Origin: Serratia liquefaciens ATCC 27592
GTDB taxonomy: Bacteria > Pseudomonadota > Gammaproteobacteria > Enterobacterales > Enterobacteriaceae
Assembly: GCF_000422085.1 (NCBI RefSeq)
Contig: NC_021741.1
Span: forward strand, 3,844,001 to 3,908,000
DNA length: 64,000 nt
Direction of reading: 5' to 3'
The position numbers and the translations under genes are program-made. The notes under the pieces were generated by a model, which did not search any database, was not told where the DNA came from, and was given only the letters and a program-made list of their open reading frames with translations. Shown here piece by piece: positions 9,901-18,397 of this stretch (within the stretch, counting starts at the first letter, position 1; the number at the start of each line of letters is the position of its first letter).

Positions 9901-9935
9901 AAAAATTCGGCTGAAGGCATCTGCATTCAGCCGAA
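9901..9935 (-). terminator. Rho-independent terminator of ivy
   Basis: TTCGGCTGAA (9906-9915) pairs perfectly over ten bases with TTCAGCCGAA (9926-9935). On the minus strand the stem is followed by five T. It lies just after the ivy stop codon. Confidence 0.92.
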
Positions 9936-9941
9936 AACTGA

Positions 9942-10400
9942 TTATTTCCAGTCGGGATTATTCTCAAACTGTTGTTTCAGCAACGCCTTCATATCGTCGT
10001 TCGGTTTACCCATCCATTGGTATTTGGCGTATTTCTTCGGATGGTCAACCGCTTCCGGCTTATCCGCCACCTCAACGCGCACGGCCCAGGCCTGTGATTT
10101 GTCTTCCTTAAACGCCACTATCATAAAGTTGTTGGCGCAGTCATGCGGCTTGCACAGATTGCCCACCAGATAGTTCTGCCCTTTCCAGCTCAGGCTCTGC
10201 GCCGGCGTGGAGGTTCCCATCCCCTTGCGCGCCCAACCCGGCAAGCGAGCCTGCCCTTTGACCATATTTTGCCAACTGGTCTGGTAACCCGGCTGTTGGA
10301 TCACGTCCGAGGTGGTGACGATCTGCTGAGCGAAACCACCCACGCTGAAGCTGAGTAACGCGCCGAAGATGGCGCCGCGAAGTGCGTTTTGTCCTGTCAT
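9942..10400 (-). CDS. ivy: Ivy, periplasmic inhibitor of vertebrate (C-type) lysozyme
   Basis: The 152-residue secreted protein has a signal peptide (about 1-24, ending GGFAQQ) and the signature loop CKPHDC. In Ivy this loop inserts into the active site of C-type lysozyme, and its two cysteines form a disulphide. Length and position of the loop match E. coli Ivy. The start has a strong GGGAGAAGG ribosome site. It is a single-gene unit with its own terminator, and protects the wall against host lysozyme in the periplasm. Confidence 0.93.
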   Translation of the reverse strand: MTGQNALRGAIFGALLSFSVGGFAQQIVTTSDVIQQPGYQTSWQNMVKGQARLPGWARKGMGTSTPAQSLSWKGQNYLVGNLCKPHDCANNFMIVAFKEDKSQAWAVRVEVADKPEAVDHPKKYAKYQWMGKPNDDMKALLKQQFENNPDWK

Positions 10401-10417
10401 GGCCTTCTCCCTAGAAA

Positions 10418-10447
10418 AAATTCGGTTGCACCCGGCCCAAGCCGGGT
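10418..10447 (-). terminator. Candidate terminator of thiD
   Basis: ACCCGGC (10430-10436) pairs with GCCGGGT (10441-10447) around CCAA. On the minus strand a run of six T follows after about ten bases, so termination is plausible but not textbook. It lies between thiD and ivy. Confidence 0.6.
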
Positions 10448-10486
10448 CTGGATCTAGTCAGACCACAAGGGTAGCAAAAAGTTGAC

Positions 10487-11287
10487 TTACCACCAGGCAT
10501 GAAAATGATGTACCGGCCCAATACCGTGCCCCACTTCCAGGGTATCCGCCTGCAGCAGGGCCTGTTGCAAATAGTCCTTGGCGGCAGCGACCGTTCCGGC
10601 CCAGTCGTTGTGACGCGGTCGCAGCGCCGCCAGGGCGGCAGACAGCGTACAGCCGGTGCCGTGAGTATGTCGGGTCGCCACGCGCGGCGCGGTAAAGCGC
10701 AGCTCCTGCTCGGCCGTAAACAGCCAATCCGGACTTTCGCTTTCGCTAAGGTGACCCCCTTTCATCAACACCGCCTGACACCCCATCGCCAGGAGCGCCC
10801 GGCCCTGCTCGCGCATCTGGCGCTCATTTTCCGCCGGGGCGCACGCCAGCAGCGCCGCCGCCTCCGGCAGGTTCGGCGTGATGATCGACACCAGCGGCAA
10901 CAATTCACGACGGATCGAATCCACCGCCTCCGGCGCCAGCAGCGGATCGCCGCTTTTTGCCAGCATCACGGTATCCAGTACCACAAACGACGGCTGATAA
11001 TGGCGCAAACGCTCCGCCACCGCCTGCACAATATCGGCGTTGGCCAACATGCCAATCTTGGTGCTGTCGATACGCAGGTCGCTGAAGACGGAATCCAGCT
11101 GAGCGGCGACAAAGGCCGGATCTATGTTGTAGACCGACTGCACACCACGGGTGTTTTGCGCCACCAGCGCGGTAATCACCGAGGCACCATAGGCCCCCAA
11201 CGCAGAAAAAGCTTTTAGATCGGCCTGAATGCCGGCGCCGCCGCTCGGATCGGTCCCGGCAATTGTCAGTGCGTTAATGCGTTTCAT
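10487..11287 (-). CDS. thiD: Hydroxymethylpyrimidine/phosphomethylpyrimidine kinase
   Basis: It phosphorylates HMP and then HMP-phosphate for thiamin synthesis. The 266 residues match the family; the ribokinase-fold motifs are [14 protein letters not shown] near the N-terminus and the anion-hole/catalytic stretch [10 protein letters not shown] near residue 212, with a Cys in the GTGC turn. Its ATG overlaps the thiM stop by four bases (ATGA), so the two are translationally coupled and share the upstream TPP riboswitch. Confidence 0.96.
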   Translation of the reverse strand: MKRINALTIAGTDPSGGAGIQADLKAFSALGAYGASVITALVAQNTRGVQSVYNIDPAFVAAQLDSVFSDLRIDSTKIGMLANADIVQAVAERLRHYQPSFVVLDTVMLAKSGDPLLAPEAVDSIRRELLPLVSIITPNLPEAAALLACAPAENERQMREQGRALLAMGCQAVLMKGGHLSESESPDWLFTAEQELRFTAPRVATRHTHGTGCTLSAALAALRPRHNDWAGTVAAAKDYLQQALLQADTLEVGHGIGPVHHFHAWW

Positions 11288-12078
11288 TGCAGTTCCTCCG
11301 GGCGCAGTTGATACAGTGCGTCGAGGAACGCCGGGGTGAAACTGCCCGGCCCGGCGGCACGGCGCGTGGCCCGTTCACCGCAAAGCGACATCACCCGGCA
11401 GGCGGTCGCCACGTTATCGAGCCGATCGCCCGGTAAACTGCAAAACGCCGCCACCACCGCAGAAAGTGCACAACCGGTACCGACCACCCGCGTCATCAGC
11501 ACATCGCCGCCGGTGACTGCCCAGTCACGCTGGCCATCGGTGATGTAATCAACAACGCCGGTTACTGCCACTACCGCACCGCTGTTGCGCGCCAATTCGC
11601 GCGCCGCCGGCAATGCCGCCAGCGAGTCGTCTGCACTGTCTACGCCACGTCCGTTAGCCTGCAGACCACTCAGCGCCATGATTTCAGAAGCGTTACCGCG
11701 GATCGCCGCCGGCTTCTCACCCAACAAGCGATGGGCAAACGCGGTGCGATAGACCAACCCGCCGACCGCTACCGGATCCAGCGTCCAGGGGGTTTGTGCC
11801 ACGTTGGCAGCTTCCACCGCGGCTAACATGGATTCAGCGCGTGATGCATTGAGGGTGCCAACGTTGATCAGCACCGCATCCGCCAGTCGGCTGAATTGCG
11901 CCGCTTCGGTCGGTTCCACCACCATCGCCGGCGAAGCGCCGAGCGCCAACAGGACGTTAGCCGTCAGTTCCTGCACCACTTCGTTGGTCAGGCAATGGAT
12001 CAGGGGCGATTGGCGTTTAAATTGAGTCAAACAGGCCGCGGCGCGGGCGCCGGGGAAAACATCAGGTCGAGCGAGCAT
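11284..12078 (-). CDS. thiM: Hydroxyethylthiazole kinase
   Basis: It phosphorylates 4-methyl-5-(2-hydroxyethyl)thiazole, a salvage step to thiamin. The 264-residue ribokinase-fold protein carries [20 protein letters not shown] near the N-terminus, which binds the thiazole, and [10 protein letters not shown] with the conserved Cys near residue 198. It is the first gene of thiMD. The leader holds a TPP riboswitch and a hairpin whose 3' arm touches its GGGAGGA ribosome site. Confidence 0.96.
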   Translation of the reverse strand: MLARPDVFPGARAAACLTQFKRQSPLIHCLTNEVVQELTANVLLALGASPAMVVEPTEAAQFSRLADAVLINVGTLNASRAESMLAAVEAANVAQTPWTLDPVAVGGLVYRTAFAHRLLGEKPAAIRGNASEIMALSGLQANGRGVDSADDSLAALPAARELARNSGAVVAVTGVVDYITDGQRDWAVTGGDVLMTRVVGTGCALSAVVAAFCSLPGDRLDNVATACRVMSLCGERATRRAAGPGSFTPAFLDALYQLRPEELQ

Positions 12079-12084
12079 ATTCCT

Positions 12085-12120
12085 CCCAACCGGCGTTCAA
12101 GAAGGCGGGTACCGGTTGGG
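12085..12120 (-). promoter_or_regulatory. Expression-platform hairpin over the thiM ribosome site
   Basis: CCCAACCGG (12112-12120 read on the minus strand) can pair over nine bases with CCGGTTGGG (12085-12093). The closing GGG is the first part of the thiM Shine-Dalgarno GGGAGGA. The arm nearest the aptamer directly follows it, so this looks like the switch element by which ligand binding masks translation. No T-run is present, so control of translation rather than termination is inferred. Confidence 0.7.
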
Positions 12121-12210
12121 GCACCGAGACTTCCCTACGCTGGCATAATCCAGATCAGGTAATACGGGTAAAATCTCAGCCACCGCACATCGCGCAGGGC
12201 ACCCCGAGTC
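12121..12210 (-). promoter_or_regulatory. TPP riboswitch (THI element) of thiMD
   Basis: Read on the minus strand the segment contains the conserved aptamer blocks in order: a first stem starting ACTCGGGGTGCCC, then GGCTGAGAT, ACCTGATCTGGATTATGCCA and GCGTAGGGAA, ending GTCTCGG. These are the hallmark bases of the thiamin pyrophosphate aptamer. It lies about 40 bases upstream of thiM; bound TPP is expected to switch the operon off. Confidence 0.96.
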
Positions 12211-12284
12211 AAGACGGTCATTATTGGGGTTGCCGCCGGTGAGGTCAATCGCGCTATAGTGTCAAAAAATAAAAAGGAGGCGCC

Positions 12285-12710
12285 ATGCAGATAAGAAAAT
12301 ACCAAGAGGCCGATCGCCCCTTCCTGCGCACCCTGTATCTGGCTTCGCGCAAAGCGGCATTTACGTGGCGCGATACCGAAGATTACCGGCTGGAGGATTT
12401 CGATCGCTCAACGCTGGGCGAAGATATTTGGGTGGCGGAAGATCAGGGGAAGCGGCTGGGATTTGTGTCGATTTATCGCCAGGACAACTTTATTCACAAC
12501 CTGTATGTCGATCCGCATCTGCCGCCGCTCGGCGTCGGCAGCGCTCTGTTACAAGCGGCAGAACAGACCTTTACCGCCACCGGTTCGCTGAAATGCCTGG
12601 TGAAGAATGAGAAGGCGCTGGCGTTCTACCACAAGCACGGTTGGCGAATCATCACTACCGGCAATGACGGCGGGGAAGAATATTACCTGCTGCATTCCCC
12701 GGCAAAATAA
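12285..12710 (+). CDS. GNAT family N-acetyltransferase
   Basis: The 141-residue single-domain protein has the GNAT fold. The acetyl-CoA binding motif A is seen in LYVDPHLPPLGVGSALLQAA (about residues 74-93), and motif B ends with ALAFYHKHGW (about 108-117), the usual C-terminal signature. A strong AAGGAGG precedes the ATG. It is transcribed away from the thiM riboswitch and stands alone. The acceptor substrate (amine, peptide or small molecule) cannot be told. Confidence 0.87.
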   Translation: MQIRKYQEADRPFLRTLYLASRKAAFTWRDTEDYRLEDFDRSTLGEDIWVAEDQGKRLGFVSIYRQDNFIHNLYVDPHLPPLGVGSALLQAAEQTFTATGSLKCLVKNEKALAFYHKHGWRIITTGNDGGEEYYLLHSPAK

Positions 12711-12715
12711 AATAA

Positions 12716-12737
12716 GGGCACAGCGCAAACCGTGCCC
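12716..12737. terminator. Terminator between GNAT gene and yihN
   Basis: GGGCAC (12716-12721) pairs with GTGCCC (12732-12737). On the minus strand a T-rich tract (TTATTTTATTTT) follows, so it mainly serves the yihLMN operon; the GNAT gene converges on it from the other side. Confidence 0.75.
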
Positions 12738-12756
12738 GTTCATTAAAGCCCCCGGC

Positions 12757-14022
12757 TCAGGCGACAGAAGCTGCCGGGGTCAGTTTTGCGCGTGCGCGGA
12801 TATTTCTGACCAACAGCCCCGACACTATGATCCCGGCACAGGCAAACATACCCATCAGCCCGAAAACAATCTTGTAACCGGTCAGTCCTGGGAAGGCATC
12901 GAGAATATGACCGTACAGGCTAAAACAGAACATCGCCGGGGCATAACCGATAAAGCTGCCCAGCGCCATAGCCGCACCGGTATGTTCTTCGTCAATGCCG
13001 GCCTCACCGATGGGGGCAAAGAACACCGCTCTCTGGGTAAAGATCACAGCACCAAATCCCAGCGTACAGGCCATGCCCAAGTAAACCGGCATTTGTTCAT
13101 GCGGTAACAGGATCAATAGCGCCAGCGCAATGGCGCTGATAATAAAGGTATAGAATAAATACTTGCTGGGAGACTTTAATACTTTATCGGCAATGAGACC
13201 ACCAATCGGTCCACCCACCATTTTTAAGCAGTATTGATTAATGATCCCGTAAGCACCCACCAGTGCAATCGGCAGCGCATAGACATGACTCAGGAAAGGA
13301 ATAAAGAACGTCAATCCGCAATACACCGCGTAAACACAGAAAACGCTGAAGGCAATCAGCCATACCGTTTTGTTTTTCAATACGCTGCCCATGCCAGGCT
13401 TTTTATTGACAGGGGTTTGTTCTTTAGCGGGTAACTTTTCCTCTGGGCTTTCTTTCATCACCAACAGAATAATAATCCCTACGCAAATGGCGATGGCCGA
13501 ATAAAACAATATGCCGACTTTAAAACCCAGGTAGCCGCTACCAAATGCGGTAAACAGCGCCAGCGCAGAAAAGGCAACCACCGTGTCGACAACCCCGCGC
13601 CCGGTTTCAAAAAAGCCGAACAACCGCCCCTGCTGAGTATTATCCCCCAGCATACTCACCGATTTGAGCAGCACCGGCCAATTCAGCATGTCACAGGTCA
13701 CGCCGAACAGCGCCCAGACGAACAGTATGCCCCAGTACCCCGGCATGCTGGACAGGTAGATGCCAAGCAAGCCAGTAGCAATCAGCGAAAACGACATGGT
13801 AAAACGTCGCGGCAGACGATCGGAAAAATAGATTGATAAGAAGAAGCCAATGGTCGTCACAATCGAGTTAACCGACATGGCATTGCCTATTTCGCCGTTA
13901 CTCAAGTGAAAATACTGTTGCATCGGAACATAAAAAGCATCTTTAAGGGAAGGCAATTTATAGATTGTCCCTCCACATAAAACCAACAAGCTAAATAATG
14001 CCCATCTTTTTTTAGTTAACAT
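12757..14022 (-). CDS. yihN: MFS transporter YihN
   Basis: The 421-residue major facilitator with about 12 membrane spans corresponds to E. coli YihN in length and in recalled sequence, for example GGTIYKLPSLKDAF near the N-terminus and ALFGVTCDMLNWPVLLKSVS around residue 107. Its substrate has not been established for E. coli. It is the third gene of a minus-strand yihL-yihM-yihN unit with a shared terminator. The partner isomerase suggests the cargo is a sugar, sugar acid or polyol. GAGGGG provides the ribosome site. Confidence 0.87.
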   Translation of the reverse strand: MLTKKRWALFSLLVLCGGTIYKLPSLKDAFYVPMQQYFHLSNGEIGNAMSVNSIVTTIGFFLSIYFSDRLPRRFTMSFSLIATGLLGIYLSSMPGYWGILFVWALFGVTCDMLNWPVLLKSVSMLGDNTQQGRLFGFFETGRGVVDTVVAFSALALFTAFGSGYLGFKVGILFYSAIAICVGIIILLVMKESPEEKLPAKEQTPVNKKPGMGSVLKNKTVWLIAFSVFCVYAVYCGLTFFIPFLSHVYALPIALVGAYGIINQYCLKMVGGPIGGLIADKVLKSPSKYLFYTFIISAIALALLILLPHEQMPVYLGMACTLGFGAVIFTQRAVFFAPIGEAGIDEEHTGAAMALGSFIGYAPAMFCFSLYGHILDAFPGLTGYKIVFGLMGMFACAGIIVSGLLVRNIRARAKLTPAASVA

Positions 14023-14129
14023 AGTCCCCTCACAGCCAATAATTAATAAGCGGTGTTGTTTACCCGATAATGAGGCGAGCGTTGATCGCTCATCAGCGAG
14101 AATATGTGATTTATAGATTTATTTTTATA

Positions 14130-15107
14130 TTATGCCGGATTTAGCAGTTCCTGAGCTTGCTGCGTTAAACTGTCAATGATGGTGCGAACATAGTGAATTT
14201 GATTTAAAGCATCTTGAGATTCTTTCTTTAATCGCGCTTCCAACCCTTGCTCCGGTAACGCTGTTTCACTCATTTCTCGCCATGGAATGGGTGGATTATT
14301 CCCTTCGTCGCTGAAACGAAACGGCGGTGCGTAATAATCCACCTCTTCTTCCAGCCCGTAGGCGGTGACCTGCGGTTGATCTTCACCCAGACAGATCAGC
14401 CCCAATAACAGTTCTCGGAATGGCAGATCTCCCTGTCCGGAAATACAGGCACGATGCCCCATCCCCTTGTTCTCTCGCACAATAATTGCGTCCTTGATAT
14501 GCACCTGAGTGATTTCCCCACTCATTGCCGCCAGTGCCGGCAGCGGCTCTTCATTGGCGTTAATCATGTTGGCGAAATCAAACAGCAGGGAAAGCTGAGG
14601 GAAATCTGCCGCCCGGACCAGGCTGACCAATTCATGGCTCTTGAGATCTTCATGCTGTTCCAGAGTAAAACTCAGACCGCTGTGTTGATAACGCTGTTTG
14701 ATGTACTGAATATCCGCACCGATACGCGCCAACACCTCTTGCAAAGGGCCCTGATAGCGCGGATAAAAACGCACTGAGCTGGCCCCACATTTCAGCGCGA
14801 TATTCACCGCCTGATCGATAGTTTGCGAGTCGGAGGCACTGGTTTCGATATGAATATCCAATCCATAGCGCCGAGCCTGTTCGCCAAACCGGCGCAGCCG
14901 GGCATCATCAGCATGGCAAAGCGCCTGACTTTCCCCATCCAGCACATGCACCTTCACCCCTCGCAACCGCTGCTGATGGGCGATGCTCAGCAAATCCTCT
15001 GGCAGGATCTTCTCCATACGCATATTGAGATGAAAGGCGTAAGCATGCAGGTAAAGGGGCAAGTTATGCGCCCGTAGAAGGACTTTCTCCGCCGTTAAGC
15101 GATCCAT
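14130..15107 (-). CDS. yihM: Sugar-phosphate isomerase/epimerase-like TIM barrel YihM
   Basis: The ATG at 15107 follows AGGTG and gives 325 residues; the in-frame GTG at 15116 lies inside that ribosome site and is rejected. The fold is that of xylose isomerase-like TIM barrels, with candidate metal ligands Glu in FTLEQHED, Asp in LLFDFAN, His in QVHIKDA and Glu in YGLEEE, the order expected for a metal-dependent isomerase or epimerase. It starts 10 bases after yihL stops and is followed by yihN. The reaction is unknown. Confidence 0.83.
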   Translation of the reverse strand: MDRLTAEKVLLRAHNLPLYLHAYAFHLNMRMEKILPEDLLSIAHQQRLRGVKVHVLDGESQALCHADDARLRRFGEQARRYGLDIHIETSASDSQTIDQAVNIALKCGASSVRFYPRYQGPLQEVLARIGADIQYIKQRYQHSGLSFTLEQHEDLKSHELVSLVRAADFPQLSLLFDFANMINANEEPLPALAAMSGEITQVHIKDAIIVRENKGMGHRACISGQGDLPFRELLLGLICLGEDQPQVTAYGLEEEVDYYAPPFRFSDEGNNPPIPWREMSETALPEQGLEARLKKESQDALNQIHYVRTIIDSLTQQAQELLNPA

Positions 15108-15116
15108 GATATTCAC

Positions 15117-15824
15117 CTATAAGTTAATAAAGAAATCTACCGACTCGAAGCGCCAGTGCTCGATATCCACCTGCACGATACGGCGTTCGGCATCGGCACG
15201 ATGCTTTTCGACCAAAATCGCAGGCGTGCTGGCGTTTCCGCCCATCACCTTGCAGGCCTCTCCGGATAACCGAGTGGGTTTAAAGGCCAGATGACGGGTT
15301 CGCGTGGAAGTGCCATAAGCCTGTTCCCAGACCTCGGCAAACGAGTTCTCACCCAGGCGTTCGATAAAACCGGGTGCCACTCGCGGGCTGATAAAGGTTT
15401 CGTGATAAAACACGATGTGATTATCCAGCGCTCCCCAACCAGAAATCTTGTAGATCTCGCTCGCCGCGTCGACCTGCAATAACTCTTTGATAAACCCCGG
15501 AGCTGCCAATACGCACTCTTTGGTCATATAGTCCCAGGAGGGACAACGGCCCTGCTCGATAGCCGCCTGTTTGAAACTGGTAGAGGAATTAGGGTTGTAG
15601 TTAAAACGCGGCAGTGCCGCAAACCAACCCCGTCGATCCTTGCGGAAGATCCTCGATTCGCTTTCCAGGAACAACAGCGCCTGACGTAACGTCATGCGTT
15701 TGATGTTCAGCAATTCTCCCAGTTCTCGCTCCGAAGGAAGCTTGTCACCGGGGGCGATTGCCCCCAGGCTCAGCCAGTCATTCAACCTGGCCTTTGCCAA
15801 TTCAACGGTTGAGCTGTTTTCCAT
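15117..15824 (-). CDS. yihL: GntR/HutC family regulator with UTRA domain, YihL-like
   Basis: The 235-residue protein has an N-terminal winged helix (about 10-68; PSERELGELLNIKRMTLRQA) and a C-terminal UTRA ligand domain typical of the HutC branch, which senses sugars, sugar phosphates or amino acids. The ATG at 15824 sits six bases after AGGT; the ATG two codons upstream is too close to it. It heads the operon and is followed immediately by the isomerase and transporter, the order I recall for yihLMN in E. coli. It probably represses its own operon through the palindrome at 15838. Confidence 0.8.
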   Translation of the reverse strand: MENSSTVELAKARLNDWLSLGAIAPGDKLPSERELGELLNIKRMTLRQALLFLESESRIFRKDRRGWFAALPRFNYNPNSSTSFKQAAIEQGRCPSWDYMTKECVLAAPGFIKELLQVDAASEIYKISGWGALDNHIVFYHETFISPRVAPGFIERLGENSFAEVWEQAYGTSTRTRHLAFKPTRLSGEACKVMGGNASTPAILVEKHRADAERRIVQVDIEHWRFESVDFFINL

Positions 15825-15837
15825 ATCCATACCTAAT

Positions 15838-15849
15838 TGGTTTAAACCA
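15838..15849. promoter_or_regulatory. Perfect 12-base palindrome, probable YihL operator
   Basis: TGGTTTAAACCA is perfectly symmetric and ends 14 bases before the yihL start codon. It has the form of known operators of HutC-branch regulators such as the NagR/DasR site TGGTCTAGACCA. Binding here would block transcription or early elongation of yihLMN, giving autorepression. Confidence 0.72.
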
Positions 15850-15931
15850 GATTGCACAACAGTATCGCGGTGAATTATGACAAACAATGGGGGTATTGGA
15901 TTTTATGTGTGACTTCGGTCCCAGAACAGAA

Positions 15932-15960
15932 GGGATCTTGGCAACCTTGGGCAAGATCCC
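15932..15960. terminator. Hairpin downstream of the MFS gene at 16020
   Basis: GGGATCTTG (15932-15940) pairs over nine bases with CAAGATCCC (15952-15960). No proper T-run follows in either direction. It may end the minus-strand MFS transcript with help from Rho, or insulate yihL. Confidence 0.45.
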
Positions 15961-16019
15961 CCCTCCGGTCCTCTCTTACTGCGGATTAAGCAAGGGGCCA
16001 GGCAGAATCAAAAACGCCG

Positions 16020-17252
16020 TCATTTTCCCAATGCCATCGGCATCGCACGCAGCGTCAGGCCCCAGAACACCAGGGCAATAAAGCTGACGCCCGCCCCCAG
16101 CCAGCACACCCCCTGCCAACCAGCCAGTGCAAATACGTGAGTGCTGGCAAAAGCGCCGAGCCCACTGCCAATGGCATAGAACAGCATGTAGACGCCCACT
16201 AACCGGCTATGCGCCTGCGGATGTGCGCTGAAAATCAGGCTCTGATTCAACACATGAATGGCTTGGCCTGCCAAATCGAGCAATACAATGCCGATAATCA
16301 ACCACCCCAGGCCATAACCCAGCATGCCGAGCGGCAGCCAGGCCAGCACCAACAGCAGCAGACAGATGCCGCTCGCCACCTGCGCCAAGCCGCGGTCCGC
16401 CAGGTGCCCTGCTCTTACCGCCGCCAGCGCCCCCACCGCGCCCACCAGGCCAAAGGCGCCAATCACCGCATGCGAAAAGTTGAACGGTGCCTGACTCAGC
16501 GGCAGCACCAATGCGCTCCAGAAGATGCTGAATGCCGCAAACATCAACAGCGCCAGCATGCCGCGAATTTGCAACGTGCGATCGCGCAGCAACAGCGTCA
16601 GCATCGAACGCAGCAAGGCGGTGTAGCTAAGCGTTGAAGGCGGCGTGCTCGGCGCAGGCAGCAAACGTGCCAGAATCGGCAGCAAGATCAGCGTCACTCC
16701 GGCGGAAAAAAAATACACCGTGCGCCAACCTCCTGCGTCTGCCAACGCACCGGACAGGGTTCTCGCCAATAGCAGACCCAGCACCACACCGCCCTGCGCC
16801 GCCCCCACGACCCGCCCACGCTCATGAGGTGCCGCCAGCGTGGCGGCAAAAGCGATGAGTCCCTGTGTCATGGCGGTGCCCAATAATCCCACCAGCAACA
16901 TGCCGATCAGCATAAGCAGGCTGCTGTTTGCCCAACCGACCATACACAATGCGGCAATCAACAACAGTTGCTGTACCGCTAACAGCCGATGGCGATTAAT
17001 GCGATCCCCCAGCGGGACCACCAATACCAGCGCCAACGCGCAACCAAGCTGGGTGGCGGTGATCACCATACCCACCGACGCCACGCTGATAGCAAACTCC
17101 TGGGCTATGGCATCCAACAACGGCTGGGCGTAATAGACATTAGCCACGCTAAAAGCGCTGGCGCCGGCCAGCAACAACACCAGCGAAGCCGGCAGCCGAC
17201 TCAGTCCCCCCGCCTGAGATACGCAGATCGGATCCAGCGTTTTGTCACTCAT
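16020..17252 (-). CDS. MFS transporter, drug-efflux (DHA1) type
   Basis: The ATG at 17252 lies six bases after TGGAG and gives 410 residues with about 12 membrane spans; longer in-frame starts lack a ribosome site. The loop 2-3 motif appears as GDRINRHRLLAVQ, typical of major facilitators. The opening ASAFSVANVYYAQPLLDAIA resembles the YnfM/AraJ-like efflux branch. It is transcribed divergently from an HxlR regulator 93 bases away, a common arrangement for inducible efflux pumps. The substrate is unknown. Confidence 0.85.
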   Translation of the reverse strand: MSDKTLDPICVSQAGGLSRLPASLVLLLAGASAFSVANVYYAQPLLDAIAQEFAISVASVGMVITATQLGCALALVLVVPLGDRINRHRLLAVQQLLLIAALCMVGWANSSLLMLIGMLLVGLLGTAMTQGLIAFAATLAAPHERGRVVGAAQGGVVLGLLLARTLSGALADAGGWRTVYFFSAGVTLILLPILARLLPAPSTPPSTLSYTALLRSMLTLLLRDRTLQIRGMLALLMFAAFSIFWSALVLPLSQAPFNFSHAVIGAFGLVGAVGALAAVRAGHLADRGLAQVASGICLLLLVLAWLPLGMLGYGLGWLIIGIVLLDLAGQAIHVLNQSLIFSAHPQAHSRLVGVYMLFYAIGSGLGAFASTHVFALAGWQGVCWLGAGVSFIALVFWGLTLRAMPMALGK

Positions 17253-17345
17253 CGTTTTCTCCAAAGTGGTTTCATTATTAAACCCAATGGACATTACGCG
17301 CAGAGGTTTTATAATGCAACCAGATAGTGTGGCAGGAGGGATAAC

Positions 17346-17795
17346 GTGAAACGTAAAAGCCTGGAAGATGCGCCGTGCCCGGTGGCACGCACTTTGGATG
17401 TGATTGGCGACTGGTGGTCACTGTTGATTGTGCGCGACGCGTTCGACGGCGTGCGCCGCTTCAGTGAATTCCAAAAGGGGCTGGGGATGGCGAAAAATAT
17501 CCTTTCCACCCGTCTGCGCACCCTGGTGGCACAGGGCATTCTGGAGATCGCACCGGCCTCAGACGGCAGCGCCTATCAAGAGTATATTCTCACCGACAAG
17601 GGCCGAGCCTTGTTCCCGGTGATCGTCGGCTTGCGCCAATGGGGGGAAGACCATCTGTTTGCCGAGCAAGAGGCGCATTCAACCTTAGTCGAAAGCGACA
17701 GCGGCCAACCGATCCCACGCATGACGCCGACCGGCAGCGTCGGGCAAACGCTCACACCGCTGAATACCCGGGTGGTAAAGGTGGGTGAAGAGTAA
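17346..17795 (+). CDS. HxlR family transcriptional regulator
   Basis: The 149-residue protein begins with GTG preceded by AGGAGGG at five bases. It has the HxlR signature Cys followed by the helix pair around CPVARTLDVIGDWWSLLIV, and the winged helix GLGMAKNILSTRLRTLVAQG. The C-terminus beyond residue 110 is not conserved in the family. Divergence from the MFS gene suggests it controls that pump. HxlR proteins often sense reactive electrophiles or disulphide stress through this Cys. Confidence 0.86.
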   Translation: MKRKSLEDAPCPVARTLDVIGDWWSLLIVRDAFDGVRRFSEFQKGLGMAKNILSTRLRTLVAQGILEIAPASDGSAYQEYILTDKGRALFPVIVGLRQWGEDHLFAEQEAHSTLVESDSGQPIPRMTPTGSVGQTLTPLNTRVVKVGEE

Positions 17796-17812
17796 AATCA
17801 CATTAGTTGAAC

Positions 17813-18118
17813 CTACAGCCGCTGAGACAGATGTTTGGCTGGAACGCAGCTTTGGTGCAAAACTGCAAGAATGGTAATTTCGCTGTTTGCTGTAGCGTAA
17901 TAAATCATATGGCTGAGGTAGGGAAAGCTATAAACACCGTTCCCTGGATCCTCGACTCGATGCTGCCCAATGCCTGGTATTTCCGTCAGGTTGGTTAATC
18001 CTTGGCACAGTCTTACAAGGTAATCTCTGGATTGCTGTATGCCCCAGTTGCTCAATGTGTAGTCGCGAATCTCCAGGATATCGCTTTGCGCCTCACCGGT
18101 CAGTCGGTAACTGGCCAT
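17813..18118 (-). CDS. ParE/RelE superfamily toxin
   Basis: The 101-residue protein matches the ParE branch: AEAQSDILEI-like start (GEAQSDILEIRDYTLSNWG), a central IPGIGQHRVE and the C-terminal ILAVLHQS. ParE toxins poison DNA gyrase, while RelE relatives cut mRNA on the ribosome; the overall pattern favours ParE. Its ATG follows the antitoxin stop with no gap. The reading frame appears intact, so the pair may be active. Confidence 0.85.
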   Translation of the reverse strand: MASYRLTGEAQSDILEIRDYTLSNWGIQQSRDYLVRLCQGLTNLTEIPGIGQHRVEDPGNGVYSFPYLSHMIYYATANSEITILAVLHQSCVPAKHLSQRL

Positions 18119-18385
18119 TTATCCTTTATTCTGCTCCAGCAGTTCAGAGAAAAACGTCTCGCCATCAACGGTATTGCCGATCGCCATATCATGCTGGGAA
18201 CGCTGAATCTTCATTTGTAACAGTTGGAGTTTCATCGCTTCAATTTGCTCGTAATCTTCGGCAGACACCACAACCGCAACGGGCTTGCCATTACGGGTGA
18301 TTTGCACCGGTTCACCCGGAACCTTAAGCAGCAAATCGCCAAACTGGGTTTTGGCTTCATTGGCTGTCAGAATATGCATTTTCAT
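18119..18385 (-). CDS. Phd/YefM family antitoxin
   Basis: The short antitoxin (88 residues from ATG 18385; 86 from ATG 18379, which is better spaced from AAAGG) opens with the Phd/YefM DNA-binding fold: ILTANEAKTQFGDLLLKV and ITRNGKPVAVVVSAEDYE. The charged C-terminal tail is expected to wrap the toxin. It directly precedes the toxin gene. The inverted repeat just upstream is the likely autoregulatory site. Confidence 0.86.
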   Translation of the reverse strand: MKMHILTANEAKTQFGDLLLKVPGEPVQITRNGKPVAVVVSAEDYEQIEAMKLQLLQMKIQRSQHDMAIGNTVDGETFFSELLEQNKG

Positions 18386-18397
18386 TACCTTTCGACT

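Noticed and set aside
10499..11218. Plus-strand frame of 239 codons opposite thiD
   Set aside because: Shadow of thiD; Arg/Gln/His-rich translation without any domain.
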